From the NCBI GenBank assembly GCA_001557505.1, contig LSAX01000008.1:1488001-1552000 (forward strand): DNA of 64,000 nucleotides, read 5' to 3'. Within the stretch, counting starts at the first letter, position 1. Each line of letters opens with the position of its first letter. The notes beneath the pieces were generated by a model. The model made no database searches and was not told where the DNA came from. It saw only the letters and a list, made by a program, of their open reading frames with translations. The position numbers were made by a program, and so were the translations under genes. The stretch is from Reticulascus tulasneorum. Taxonomy: Eukaryota; Ascomycota; Sordariomycetes; Glomerellales; Reticulascaceae. This document shows positions 46,592-57,218 of the stretch, piece by piece.

Positions 46592-48919
46592 TTACACCAA
46601 CTTCACGGGTCTCAGAACCGGCCATCCACTCGCACGCGTCTGTTCCGGAATTCCATCCATGATACCATCGACATAGCAGTCACCAATCAACTCGTAGGCT
46701 GAGTATCCCACCATGCCACATGGGCGTAGGATAAGCGGCGTAAGACAACCCGGAAGCACGAATACCTCATCGCCCTTCGTCGTCTGTGTCGGGCCAAGTC
46801 CAATATAGCCGTCTACTGTACGGAAGAACCTACAGCCAGGTGCGATCTGCCGGGCTGTTGAATGCACATCCTCATACGTTTCGATCGTGGAACTTTCTGC
46901 TGGGTCCCGGGATGCAGGTGGCCTGAACACCCGCAAGAAGGTGCTCTTAGGGTATTTGTCCAAATTCATATGTGTATCGGAAATCCAGCCCCAAACCTTC
47001 TTGTCTGAGACCACAAGCGTGTAATCCTCCTCCGCTGACCGGCTCGCATGCGCGATGAGCTGTGGATCTTGCAACAAGTGCTGCCGGATGGTCCGCATTA
47101 GCCACGCTGAGACGTGTTGTTGTTTAGCTGGTCCAATGCGGCTAATAGTATCACTTGATTCCTCTAGCAAAACGCCGTAACAAAGAGCTCGCCCTATGAT
47201 GTCTATGATCGGTTCTTCGTAAGGCGATTCCCACCAAAACTCATGATCAGTAGCATGATATGGTCCCTGGCAGTTGTCGATGAGCCATGCGATCGACTCT
47301 GGTACATTTGAAAGATCCGGTTCAAAAAGAGGCGCAACTTGGACCACGCGCCGAAATCTTTCTGCCTGTAGCAGTAACCCGTGGTCGGGCCCTTTCATAT
47401 CTTCTTCCAATCGCCGGTTATCAAGATCCCGGCTCCGTGGTTTCATCCTCCAGTCTGACTCGGCAAACCGAATCAAGTTTGGTTTCCAACTATCACCGTG
47501 ACTGCTCTCCCACGTGTACCCAGGTGCCGCGACCAACTGGTAGCAATGCTTTAGTGGGTCTCGCAAGGGACCATCAGTACGTCCATTCGTCGTGTCGGAA
47601 AACCGAGTGCCGCTAGCGTTGAACATCCAAGAGAGCTTCCATTTCACACTGGTCGGGTCATAGCTGGTGAACTCATTGCTCCAGTCGGGAACCCAGGAGG
47701 GTAGGTCATTGCGGCTCTTACTCAGCAGATCGCCAGACGTCATCCATATTAACCCGGTAGTCTTGATGATCTGGTATGTAACCTCTGAGAACAGCTTTTG
47801 TACACTCCTGCCATAGTCTGATTCAATGGCCAAGTGCTGCCCAACTGTCGAGAACCGTTGAAGCAACTGAACCAACGCAAATATCTTGTCCCTGGGCTCA
47901 GTAGATCGTCTGTTCCTAAATGTGCGTAGAAGCCAAAGCAGTGGGCTACCCCCAGACCTTGGTAGAAACTCTTGCTCATAGTGCCAAGCATTCGGAGGCT
48001 GTCGCTGATACGTTCGTAGATCGATAATGCTGTTGACTTTTGCGACAAAGAAAGACAGAACTTTGCGAGTTTCATTCTCTGACATCCGCAATAGCTCTGG
48101 TTGTTGAACTGTCATGTGGAGCACTGCATTGGCGAGGACCGAGAATTGCATTGAAACCTTCCCGTAGGTGATCGTGAGGTCTCGTGCTACTCCAACCTCT
48201 TGCACGATCCATATACGATCCCACCAAGGGGACACCACAAAGAGACGTAATCTCTCGAGCATGTCCCTGATCTTTTCATCCTTGGGCTGATTCGCATGAT
48301 CACTCCGGAGGAGCATTTCGTCATTGAGCCTCTTTGTTAGATCTGGATGGGAGAATACCGCGAGCAAACTGAATAAGCATACGTTTGCAGAATGTTCGGG
48401 TATTATAGAAGAGTTCTTCCAAACATCGAACAGATGCCTCTCAATGCAGGCCTTGTTTGGTGTAGCATCGCTAAAGGTAATGTCTGGGTGCTCTCCAAGG
48501 TCGCTAAAATGCTGATTGTATTTTGGATTGCTTCGGTCCAAAGAGTCTCCCACGTATGCATTGACTTTTTCGGCCCAACCAAAGATGTTGTGCATCAAGC
48601 TGACTTGGTGGCCCTTCTCCTCGAGACTTTCTTGGTTGATACATATAGAATCCACCCAGATGACGACTTCTTGGTGTTGCTTCCGTACTGTTCGAAGCGC
48701 TCGGTCAAGGTTGAAGGTAATGCGCTGCACTTGATTGTTCACGGTAATCTTGTGTGTTCTCTTCCCGCTCCCCCATGTGTATGACAGGGCTGTGTATTGA
48801 TGTGACTTGTCAGCCTTGTAGAGCTCGCCCTTGAGGACGTCTTGCCAGCCGCCTGACCAAATCCTCAACAACCGGAACTCCTGCTCCACAAGACAAGGTT
48901 CGTACAACGAGGCCGACAT
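46592..48919 (-). CDS. HET-domain protein (heterokaryon incompatibility type)
   Basis: A single exon of 775 residues. The three HET blocks are clear: YTALSYTWGS at 42-51, VIWVDSICINQ at 85-95 and WWDRIWIVQEV about residue 240. Between blocks 2 and 3 there is an unusually long spacer of roughly 145 residues. The C-terminal 500 residues contain 'RSTEPRDKIFALVQLL', the helical element common to large HET proteins, and WVPDWS. HET is a TIR-related death-inducing domain: in characterised fungal systems its activation triggers cell death on fusion of unlike individuals. This protein has no NACHT or WD40 partner domain, so it may be an executioner working with a separate sensor. Its immediate neighbour upstream on the same strand is an AAA ATPase. 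Confidence 0.93.
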   Translation of the reverse strand: MSASLYEPCLVEQEFRLLRIWSGGWQDVLKGELYKADKSHQYTALSYTWGSGKRTHKITVNNQVQRITFNLDRALRTVRKQHQEVVIWVDSICINQESLEEKGHQVSLMHNIFGWAEKVNAYVGDSLDRSNPKYNQHFSDLGEHPDITFSDATPNKACIERHLFDVWKNSSIIPEHSANVCLFSLLAVFSHPDLTKRLNDEMLLRSDHANQPKDEKIRDMLERLRLFVVSPWWDRIWIVQEVGVARDLTITYGKVSMQFSVLANAVLHMTVQQPELLRMSENETRKVLSFFVAKVNSIIDLRTYQRQPPNAWHYEQEFLPRSGGSPLLWLLRTFRNRRSTEPRDKIFALVQLLQRFSTVGQHLAIESDYGRSVQKLFSEVTYQIIKTTGLIWMTSGDLLSKSRNDLPSWVPDWSNEFTSYDPTSVKWKLSWMFNASGTRFSDTTNGRTDGPLRDPLKHCYQLVAAPGYTWESSHGDSWKPNLIRFAESDWRMKPRSRDLDNRRLEEDMKGPDHGLLLQAERFRRVVQVAPLFEPDLSNVPESIAWLIDNCQGPYHATDHEFWWESPYEEPIIDIIGRALCYGVLLEESSDTISRIGPAKQQHVSAWLMRTIRQHLLQDPQLIAHASRSAEEDYTLVVSDKKVWGWISDTHMNLDKYPKSTFLRVFRPPASRDPAESSTIETYEDVHSTARQIAPGCRFFRTVDGYIGLGPTQTTKGDEVFVLPGCLTPLILRPCGMVGYSAYELIGDCYVDGIMDGIPEQTRASGWPVLRPVKLV

Positions 48920-49312
48920 GCTACTAATGTCAAGTTTGCAGCCGACAGTAGGTATGATGGAAAGAGAGCTGAAGGATATCTGGGATTGATCGTGATTGAT
49001 GCAGGATGCAGGTGAGAAGGGCGCTGCAGCCTAGCGGAGCTGCATACCACCCAATCAGGTAGTTGACCAAACGACCCATGTACATCGTCACAGAACAGGC
49101 TCCTCAACAGGCATACTATTGATCAATCGCTACATTTTATCATACGGGTATAAGTCCTTATATGCAAGAATCCAATAGCTCGAAGAAATCCTGGAACATC
49201 CCTTCCAAGTTCACTCGAGTGCCATGTTCCGTCTGCCGGTTGCCTACCCCAGAGAATAGGAAACTCTACTGACATCGTAGCCTCGCCTTCGGCAACGAGT
49301 AGAGCACTTATA
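48920..49312. other. Short spacer between HET and AAA genes
   Basis: It contains the HET promoter and the AAA gene 3' end. No motif seen. Confidence 0.45.
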
Positions 49313-51944
49313 TTAGTTCCAAGAGGTCATTCGCGAACCATGTCCAGGTGTGTCAGAAGCCGTTGTAATCAGCCTCTTCTCCCGGAAACCCCTATCCTTC
49401 ATGTCCCCCAGCTTGACGCGAGATTCTCGATACTCCTCATCAAAGTAATCTTGGAACTTCAAAGTCTCTGAAGCAACCTGCTCGACATGCACAAACCTCA
49501 TTGAACCCCTCATTCTGCTTTCTGCATGGGCCAGGGATTGCGCCATCTGTATTACATTCCGAATTTGTCGGCCATTCAACTCCCACTCCTGGATATCATC
49601 CAGGTGCTCAAGTAACTCCTGCTTTGCTACTTTCTCAGAATCGTTCAGCCGCGCAATGAAATTCAACCAGATCTGGCGTCGAAGAGTGGGAGATAGGGAG
49701 TTGTATTTGATTGCGAGGGTAACGCGCGATTGGAATGCAATATCCATGGTTCCGAGGCGATTAGTGGTGAGAAAGAGAATGCCACGGTAGTACTCGAGCA
49801 TGCGCAGAAATACCGACACTACTCCGTTTCTTTGTAGGTTTTCGTAGGATCGCTTTTCAAGCACCACATCAGCCTCATCCATGAGCAACACGGCGTCCCA
49901 CCGAGAGGCAAGCTCGAAGATTGTCTCCAGACGAGCCCCAACGTTCTGCTCCGACGACAGCTCCCCGATATTGATAGAATACAGCGGCTTCCCGGTATAC
50001 TCCGAGATACATTCTGATGCCGTTTGTTAGTTCGATCCAGATGCTCAAGACCGATGCCATTTACTTACCAGCTGTTAATGTCTTCCCTACCCCTGGTGGG
50101 CCATGTAACACTATGACAAGACCTTGTCCTTTGTTGGGAATGAAATCACTTAGGACTTCGTCGCCCATTCTAGACTTTTTATGCTCCTCTACAAGTCCAC
50201 GGAGAAGTTTCTTCGTCCTATCATCGACGACAAGACTCTGGATAGCCTCCCGTTTCCATTCAATCGGTTTGAGGTTGTTAATTGTCACCTGATACCATCT
50301 CATGGTACGAATGGAACAGCAGTACATATCTGATGGGCAGAGCTGAGCCTGGAGCTGGTCGAATTCGCTCTCTGGTGGGTGTTTATCATACGCAGCATAT
50401 TGCTCATCGAACCCTCCAACGATAATTGGACCTTCCTGCTTAGGACCGGACATAAACATGTCTAGCAGTCCTTTCAGAGGGGCAGGTATGCTCGCCTTGT
50501 CGCCGAACAGACCCCAACCATCGTTGTCAGCAATGACTCGCTCATTCAGGTTGATATTTTCCGTCTTCGGTTTGCCCAAACTTTTTGGATCGCTATTCAT
50601 CTCTGTTGCTGGCCCATTGTGATGCATGCACGTCGAGCTGGAACTCATCAGACTCTTCCAAAACTGGCCTCGCGTCTCCAATTCTGCCAAAAGCTCATCG
50701 ATAGCTGATTGGTCTCCTCTTTTATAAAACCTCAACGGGTAAAAATCCAAATCAATGATGCGACGCGTACCGTTGAATCCAGGAATTGCTCGAGTAGCAT
50801 TTCTCCTGGTGAATACTTGGGATGGGGCGTCCCATCCCATGTACCAACTTTCAACCGCGAACCTCTTTTTAGTATTAAAAAGCGCGGTAAACATTGGGAA
50901 CATAGAGTTGAACATGTTCGCGTCATTATTATGTTCATCGCTAATCATATCGTCGAATCCGGCCCGATACGTTGTACCAGCGATGACATAAATACGAGGT
51001 TGGCTGAACTCATCCAATCCGTACATCAGGTCTCCTGGTTGAAACAGTGCCCAGAGATCATCATAGGCAAGAGACCCATGCTTGATAGACTCTCGGATCT
51101 TCTCGTGGTCTGGCAAAACCCACTTATCGTACCAGTACTCCAGGCCAGCTATGTCTCTCTGACACTGGGCCGGCTCAAATCCGTCGAGAATGTGTGGCTC
51201 TTCGGATATCCGCAGCATTTCGTCGTAGTGAAAGAACAAGGGCGCATACGGTTCCGAGAATGAGATGCCATCCGGGGTAATGGATGCTGAAGGATAATGC
51301 TTCCGCTTGCATACGCTGCCAAAGACCTTTTGCAGGTATTTACTTGACAGAAAAACACGTTCCCTTTTCTTGCCATCCTTTTCAACCAAAACTGAGAACT
51401 CCCGACCAAGATCTTTAGACTCAGTCGGTTTCCATCTCGCTTCATCAACAACCAGTCTCTTGCCGTCTTCGTTGTAGATTCTTCCCACTGCTGTGAGACT
51501 GACCGTTTCGTCCTCTCCGTCAGAATTAACCAGGACATCTTCAGGATCGGACTCAAATCGAACGTCCTTTTCGCTTTCTATCTCTGGTATCTTTTCATCC
51601 GCATCTATCGTGCTCTGCGTATCATCACTCTCATCATCGTTAATCTTCCTTCGTGAAAGAACAGGCTCGGGCCGCGCCGAAGAGCTCCCCACGGTGTCAT
51701 GCACACGTAGACCGTTTAACTCCTGCGGTATCTTTTTTAGAGAAGATTCGAGAGGCGAGTTTCGACCCGAAGATGCGACCTCATTGCCATTGAAATCCCC
51801 ATCTTGAGCTACAAGGGTTACTGCGAGGGGTTTCTTAGGTGGGGGAGGCGGCTTCTTCTTTGATGCAATAATAGAGCTTTTGACGCTCCTGCCAGCATGA
51901 TTTCCAACAGGGTTCTCTAGTTCATCAGAGGGCATACTCGGCAA
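49313..51944 (-). CDS. AAA-family ATPase with DUF7025-type N-terminal region
   Basis: Two exons on minus (51944-50069 and 50013-49313, 55-bp phase-1 intron) give 858 residues. The first 170 residues are low-complexity, with a poly-Pro run and acidic stretches. A region of about 350 residues with 'WALFQPGDLMYGLDE' and YVIAGTTYRAG matches the fungal DUF7025 domain. The AAA module has Walker A GPPGVGKTLTA, split by the intron, Walker B AVLLMDEADVVLEKR, sensor 1 LFLTTNRLGTMD and the arginine-finger region FQSRVTLAIKY. These ATPases are expanded in filamentous fungi and are mostly uncharacterised. By family they are related to BCS1/spastin-like remodelers. There is no membrane segment, so it is likely cytosolic or nuclear. 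It sits between a HET and a DUF7708 gene. Confidence 0.9.
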
Positions 51945-52712
51945 ATATATTGAGTGGTTGAGGGGGAAATTTGAGGATGAATATCATAGGTATTGCACAA
52001 AGAGATAATGTGGCGGGCTGCATCCGGTAACTATCGACCACGGGCATCATCTGCAAGTGGTATGCCCTCAGCCCCTCATGATATCCCCATCCTGGTCTTT
52101 ACGGGTACAAGTCCCGCACCCGCATGCATCAACAGAACTGTTTAAAACGATCTAACCGAGGCCTCCTGTATAACTTAGCCAGCAAGAATTTGGGGGCCAA
52201 ATATGTCTTTATCGGAGCTGAACTGCCTGGGGCCGCTTGGTTGACAGGAATCACTGTATCAGCGGAAAGATACCTTTATCGAGAACGCGCAAAGAAATCA
52301 AGCATGAGTAGCTGGCAAAAAGGTCTAAACTGAGGCGTTTACGTCTCTTACAGGAGAAAATCGCGCCTCTTCTGAATTAAAACGTCCGAGTGCTAAACAT
52401 TATTTCTATTTCTTATGCGCGACCACTTCAAACGTTGCAAATGGAGGTTTCTCAAATCCTGTCGGAACATGTTCAGAGCTGCGTGACGAACTGTGATAGG
52501 GATTTTTCTCCAATATATGGCATTTGAAACAATATTAAACCTCATGCATAAGGTACTGGATGCGGGGTGCTGAAGGTGACCCAGCCCATATCCAACCTCA
52601 TGGATTTGGTCGGTTGGTGAGGGCTCCATATGAACGAAATGCATGCGGTTGGGGAAAGCTCTGGAGGATCAGACACTGCCGTCTTGAGTACGGGATGCAG
52701 CTCAGCAGCAAT
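51945..52712. other. Intergenic spacer (AAA promoter / DUF7708 gene 3' end)
   Basis: Frames on both strands (52124-52333 on +, 52393-52644 on -) show no motif. No repeat or RNA gene seen. Confidence 0.45.
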
Positions 52713-54584
52713 TTATCGACCTTTACTCGATCGTGACGTATCGATGTAGACGCTCTCGAATAGCCCTTCGTCGTCCAGTCCCAACAATCTTTCAGGCGGT
52801 TCATAAACACTGGTTACGATCGCTCTTGATCTAGTTGCTTGCTGCAGCAAGTGCGCAAGTGATGGCAGGAATTGATTCGTGAGATCCGCCTGGTCATCAG
52901 CGACACACTCCTCGATTCTATCAATAACGAGGAACACATCTGAAAGACTTGTTACTAGACTCTCGAATATCTGCCAGATTTGGGCAAATGTGTTAGCGTG
53001 CTGGAATCTCTGGGTACTGTAAAATGCAGGGTTCTCGTAGACCAGGTGAGGATGTAAAGTAAGAATCTGAGTGATGAGTGCTTTGACCAATCGAATCGGC
53101 GTTGGAGCATCTAGATTTGAGGACAAATCGGAGCAGAAGATGTAAAGAAGTGTCAATGGTTGAGGGAGGAATGCTTGGACGATGTCCGTTGAGAGTTCTG
53201 TAACCCATGTGTCCTGATTGCCAGAGGTTCCTCCAATCCAGAAAAGGGGACCGTGATGGCCATGAGACCAAACGACCAAGTTCTCTAAGATGCCATTGCT
53301 CTCCCAGTGGTCCTTAGGCGATAAGCGGAAGCCTTTGGATATAAGACGAGCAAGAGAGTCTTCAGTGTCCCAGAACGCGTCAGTTGGTGATGCAAGAAGA
53401 GCTGCCTGAAGCGACTGCGCGTATTTGATCATCTCAAAGGTACTCATTTCTGCGACACAGTCTTAACACTTGACAATGAAGAGGAGTTCTTGACAACATA
53501 CGGCCGAGTTTTGATTCCAGTCCCGTCACTCTCTCATTAAGCAGCTCCATACTGATGCCAATGGCAATGGTAACCTTCTCAAAGTTGTCATAGAGCCTTG
53601 ACACGACTGTGGGAGAACAAGAGTAAGCAGCAATACTTCAAAGACGTCGTATCTAGAAGTCATGCGTACCTTGGCCCGTTTCAGTCACAAGATCCTTGAT
53701 GTCTATTGTTTGTGCTTCGTGTGCAACGTTCTTCAAGTTTTCCATCTTCTTGACCTCTACATCGATCTGAGTTATGTGGATCTGAAACTTACTTTCGGCA
53801 GGTTGAAGAACAGCATCAACAAGTTTACTGAGTCTTCCACTGCGATAGTAAATGAGAGCCTCGTCAAGCAGCTTTGTGACTTCGGCATAGATGTTCGCAA
53901 CCGCCAGTTTCATCGCATTTGTGGGGAATGTGCTACGATAAAATTCGACCAGAGGCAACTTTGCGGCAAGAGCGTCAAGATAGATGAGAAGAGATTCTTC
54001 TCGATCCTTCTTGGTGACAACGGCCTAGGCAGTCAGCCTCGATGAACACACTTCGTTATTGTGGCACAGAACTCCTTTCTTGGCCCTCGCCAGCATGGCG
54101 CCCATACCTTGAAGAGAATGATCAGCAACCCAAAAGGAATAGTGTACTCGGGGCTCTGGGGCAACAGCGTGTGAACGAGGCCAGAAGTCCGCCCTACGAC
54201 TTCGCAGAATGTCAGGTAGAACTCGTTTGCTCGCTTGTGAATCTTCGGCCGTTTCGTTTTCTTCTCCTGATCATCTACAATAAACTTCAACCTCTCGATA
54301 ACTGCATCCGCATCTGATGGAATCGCTGAGAGCAGCTGTCGTTCATCCGCACTCAGCTTGAGTTTCGCAAGTCTTTCCTTTGACTCTCGGCAAGCCTTTT
54401 GAGCTACGGCATAGTAGCTGAGATTAACGTCAGAAGCAACATTGATGATACAGCGGGAGACAAACCAGAAGTCGCTCCCTGCGGTGTACCACACGTTGTT
54501 CTGCGTGAGGATCTGGCCGCTGGGTGGTAGCTCGTGAACTGGATGTGGTGTCCTGACGGCAAGAGTAACTTCCGTGGTGTTCAT
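52713..54584 (-). CDS. DUF7708-domain STAND-like protein with degenerate NTPase
   Basis: Four exons on minus (54584-54108, 54024-53670, 53606-53502, 53449-52713) join in frame to 557 residues. Residues of about 60-230 fit the fungal DUF7708 domain found at the N terminus of many NLR-like proteins: 'FYLTFCEVVGRTSGLVHTL', a hydrophobic helix, then 'YAEVTKLLDEALIYYRSGRL'. A coiled-coil stretch with KKMENLKN follows. The C-terminal part resembles a NACHT-like NTPase: GPLFWIGGTSGNQDT at the Walker A place (379-393) and VFLVIDRIEE at Walker B (484-493). The Walker A Gly-Lys is replaced by Gln-Asp. The protein ends soon after, without ankyrin, WD40 or TPR repeats. It may be a decoy, a regulator or a decaying NLR. 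Start is the second Met in the frame; one ten codons upstream is possible. Confidence 0.78.
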
Positions 54585-55110
54585 ACTAGCGAATACAAAT
54601 TTGGACAGCAAAGTTCCTTATATTGGACTCAATAATCGGTACCTCCAAAAGAGGAATACCAGGCCTAATGGTATGGGGAAGTTTGGATCTAGAACCAGCC
54701 TGAACGACGAGAGCTTTCTTTCAATGTCACATTGGTTCAAGGGAGGGTTCCAGCCACTTGCGCTTTGCTAGGATCATCCTATAGACGCACATCTACCAGC
54801 TCTGCCACTTAACAGTCTCCGGCTCAGCATCCAATCATTGAAAGATAGGGTAGGCTGCCCCCAAACGACGTTGAATCTAAAGTTGCCCCTCCTCTTGCCC
54901 CTCCTTACATAAGCCACATTTACATATGGCCCGTGCACACCCTGGTAAGAAAACATCACGAAAGGCTGCAGCATTTTTTTGGAGCTCCAGCAGCTTTCCA
55001 TTACTCAAGAACCAATTCCACATTCTATCTCTCTCTCCAAACAGCTCCACGCCAGACAGCCTTGAACTATCTCTTCGTGCAGTCTGAAGTCTTGTGATTT
55101 TATACACAAG
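54585..55110. other. Spacer between divergent DUF7708 and CCT7 genes
   Basis: It holds both promoters. The right half is probably the CCT7 promoter and leader. Minus-strand frames here (54774-55128) have no motif. Confidence 0.45.
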
Positions 55111-56959
55111 ATGTCGTTCGGAGGGCAAACCCCGACCATTATTGTCCTAAAAGAAGGTTCGATGCCCCACCGCCAGTAACCACGAAGCTCCAGTGACACT
55201 TGACTGACCATACTTGGCACAGGAACGGATACTTCTCAGGGCAAGGGACAGATCATATCGAACATAAATGCGTGTTTGGCAGTCCAGGCTACCATCAAGT
55301 CGACACTAGGGCCTTATGGGGGTGATCTTCTCATGGTGGATGCCAATGGAAGACAAACCATTACCAACGATGGCGCAACAGTGATGAAGGTACCGTACCG
55401 CACGATTCTGTTCAGTTGACGAGCCTCTCCTAACACATGAATAGCTTCTTGATATCGTCCATCCCGCAGCACGGATCCTGGTCGACATCGCGAGATCACA
55501 AGATGCAGAGGTAGGGGATGGCACTACTTCCGTCGTAGTCCTTGCGGGAGAAATCTTGAAGGAGATGAAAGAACATGTGGAGCAAGGTGTTAGCACGCAG
55601 ATCATCATCAAGGCTCTGCGCCGGGCTTCCACCATGGCTGTCAACAAGATTAAGGAAATTGCCGTCAATACAACCGAAGGCAACCGAAGAGAAACCCTGG
55701 GGAAACTAGCTGCCACAGCCATGACGAGCAAGTTGATCAAACGAAATACTACTTTCTTTACAAAGAGTGCGTTCCTACAAACCTCCAACCCGGCCCAAGG
55801 CTTTGACTGACAGATTACAGTGGTTGTCGACGCCGTTTTGTCACTAGACCAAGACGACCTCAACGAAAAGTTAATTGGAATCAAAAAGATACCCGGTGGT
55901 TCCCTTACGGATTCACTCTTCGTCAATGGAGTCGCTTTCAAGAAAACCTTCTCGTACGCCGGCTTCGAGCAGCAACCAAAAACTTTCAAGAAACCCAAGA
56001 TCGTATGTTTGAACGTGGAGTTGGAGCTCAAGGCTGAGAAGGACAACGCCGAGGTCCGCGTGGAACAAGTCTCTGAATATCAAGCTATCGTTGATGCGGA
56101 GTGGCAAATAATTTTCAAGAAGCTGGAGTCGGTCTACAAGACTGGCGCTAAGGTTGTTCTGAGCAAACTGCCAATCGGCGATTTGGCGACGCAGTTCTTC
56201 GCTGATCGCGACGTCTTCTGCGCGGGCCGTGTTGCATCTGAGGATATGGAGCGTGTCGTTCAGGCTACGGGTGCAACAATACAGTCAACGTGCTCAGATA
56301 TTCTGGCCGAGCATCTCGGCACCTGCGGCACCTTCGATGAGCGACAGATTGGTGGCGAGCGATTCAACTTCTTTGAGGACTGCCCGGAAGCCAAGACCTG
56401 CACATTGGTTCTACGTGGTGGCGCTGAGCAGTTCATCGCCGAGGTTGAGCGCTCCCTCCACGACGCCATCATGATCGTCAAGCGAGCAATCAAAAACCAC
56501 ACTATCGTGGGCGGCGGCGGTGCAGTCGAGATGGAGATCTCGGCGTACCTGCACCGCTTTGCCGACAAGAACATCCCGCACAAGCAGCAGGCCATCATCA
56601 AGGGCTTCGCCAAGGCGCTGGAGATCATCCCCCGCCAGCTCTGCGATAACGCGGGCTTCGACGCGACCGACATTCTCAACAAGCTCCGTGTCGAGCACCG
56701 GAAGGGCAGGGTTTGGGCTGGCGTGGATTTCGACAACGAGGGCGTAGCGGACATGATGGACCGGTTCGTGTGGGAGCCGGCGCTGGTCAAGATCAACGCC
56801 ATCCAGGCCGCTACCGAGGCTAGCTGTCTTATCCTCGGTGTGGACGAGACCATTCGGAATGAGGAGAGCCAGCAGCCGCAGGCACCTGGCCAGGCCCTGC
56901 CTCCAGGTGCGGCCCAGAGGGCCCTGAGGGGTAGAGGAAGGGGTATGCCCCGCCGGTAG
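55111..56959 (+). CDS. CCT7: T-complex protein 1 subunit eta (CCT7)
   Basis: Four exons (55111-55156, 55223-55389, 55445-55766, 55821-56959) give 557 residues. The N terminus [21 protein letters not shown] is characteristic of the eta subunit. Chaperonin motifs: [22 protein letters not shown], the ATPase motif VGDGTTSVV, 'EEIS'-type equatorial contacts with [12 protein letters not shown], and [18 protein letters not shown]. The C terminus is Gly/Arg-rich ([10 protein letters not shown]). CCT/TRiC is the cytosolic eight-subunit ring chaperonin that folds actin and tubulin. The first donor is the unusual GTTCGA, but no other splice keeps the conserved N terminus. It converges on the Spt10-like gene 260 bp away. 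This is a single-copy housekeeping gene and a good phylogenetic marker. Confidence 0.97.
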
Positions 56960-57218
56960 ATACTAGGGACGATGTAAAGTTTGGTAGACTTCGGCGTTTG
57001 TATGATACCTAGAGTCGCCTTCTAGACATATTCAGCAGCCTGATGGACGCCCGGTTGTTCCTCGTCGTGCGGTGGTACCCTCCCTTAGTTGTGGGCAAAA
57101 AGTGCAATGATCTGAAAGCGGTTAAAGCTTCGTCTGCCATGTAAGGTCGCCCAAATTAAAAGTCTATAGAATATACCAAGATCCACAGAATATTCGCCCT
57201 CCTTGACATAGCTCAAAG

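Noticed and set aside
49313..49891. Separate short gene containing a Walker B motif
   Set aside because: It joins through a 55-bp phase-1 intron to the upstream exon with the matching Walker A, so it is one AAA gene.
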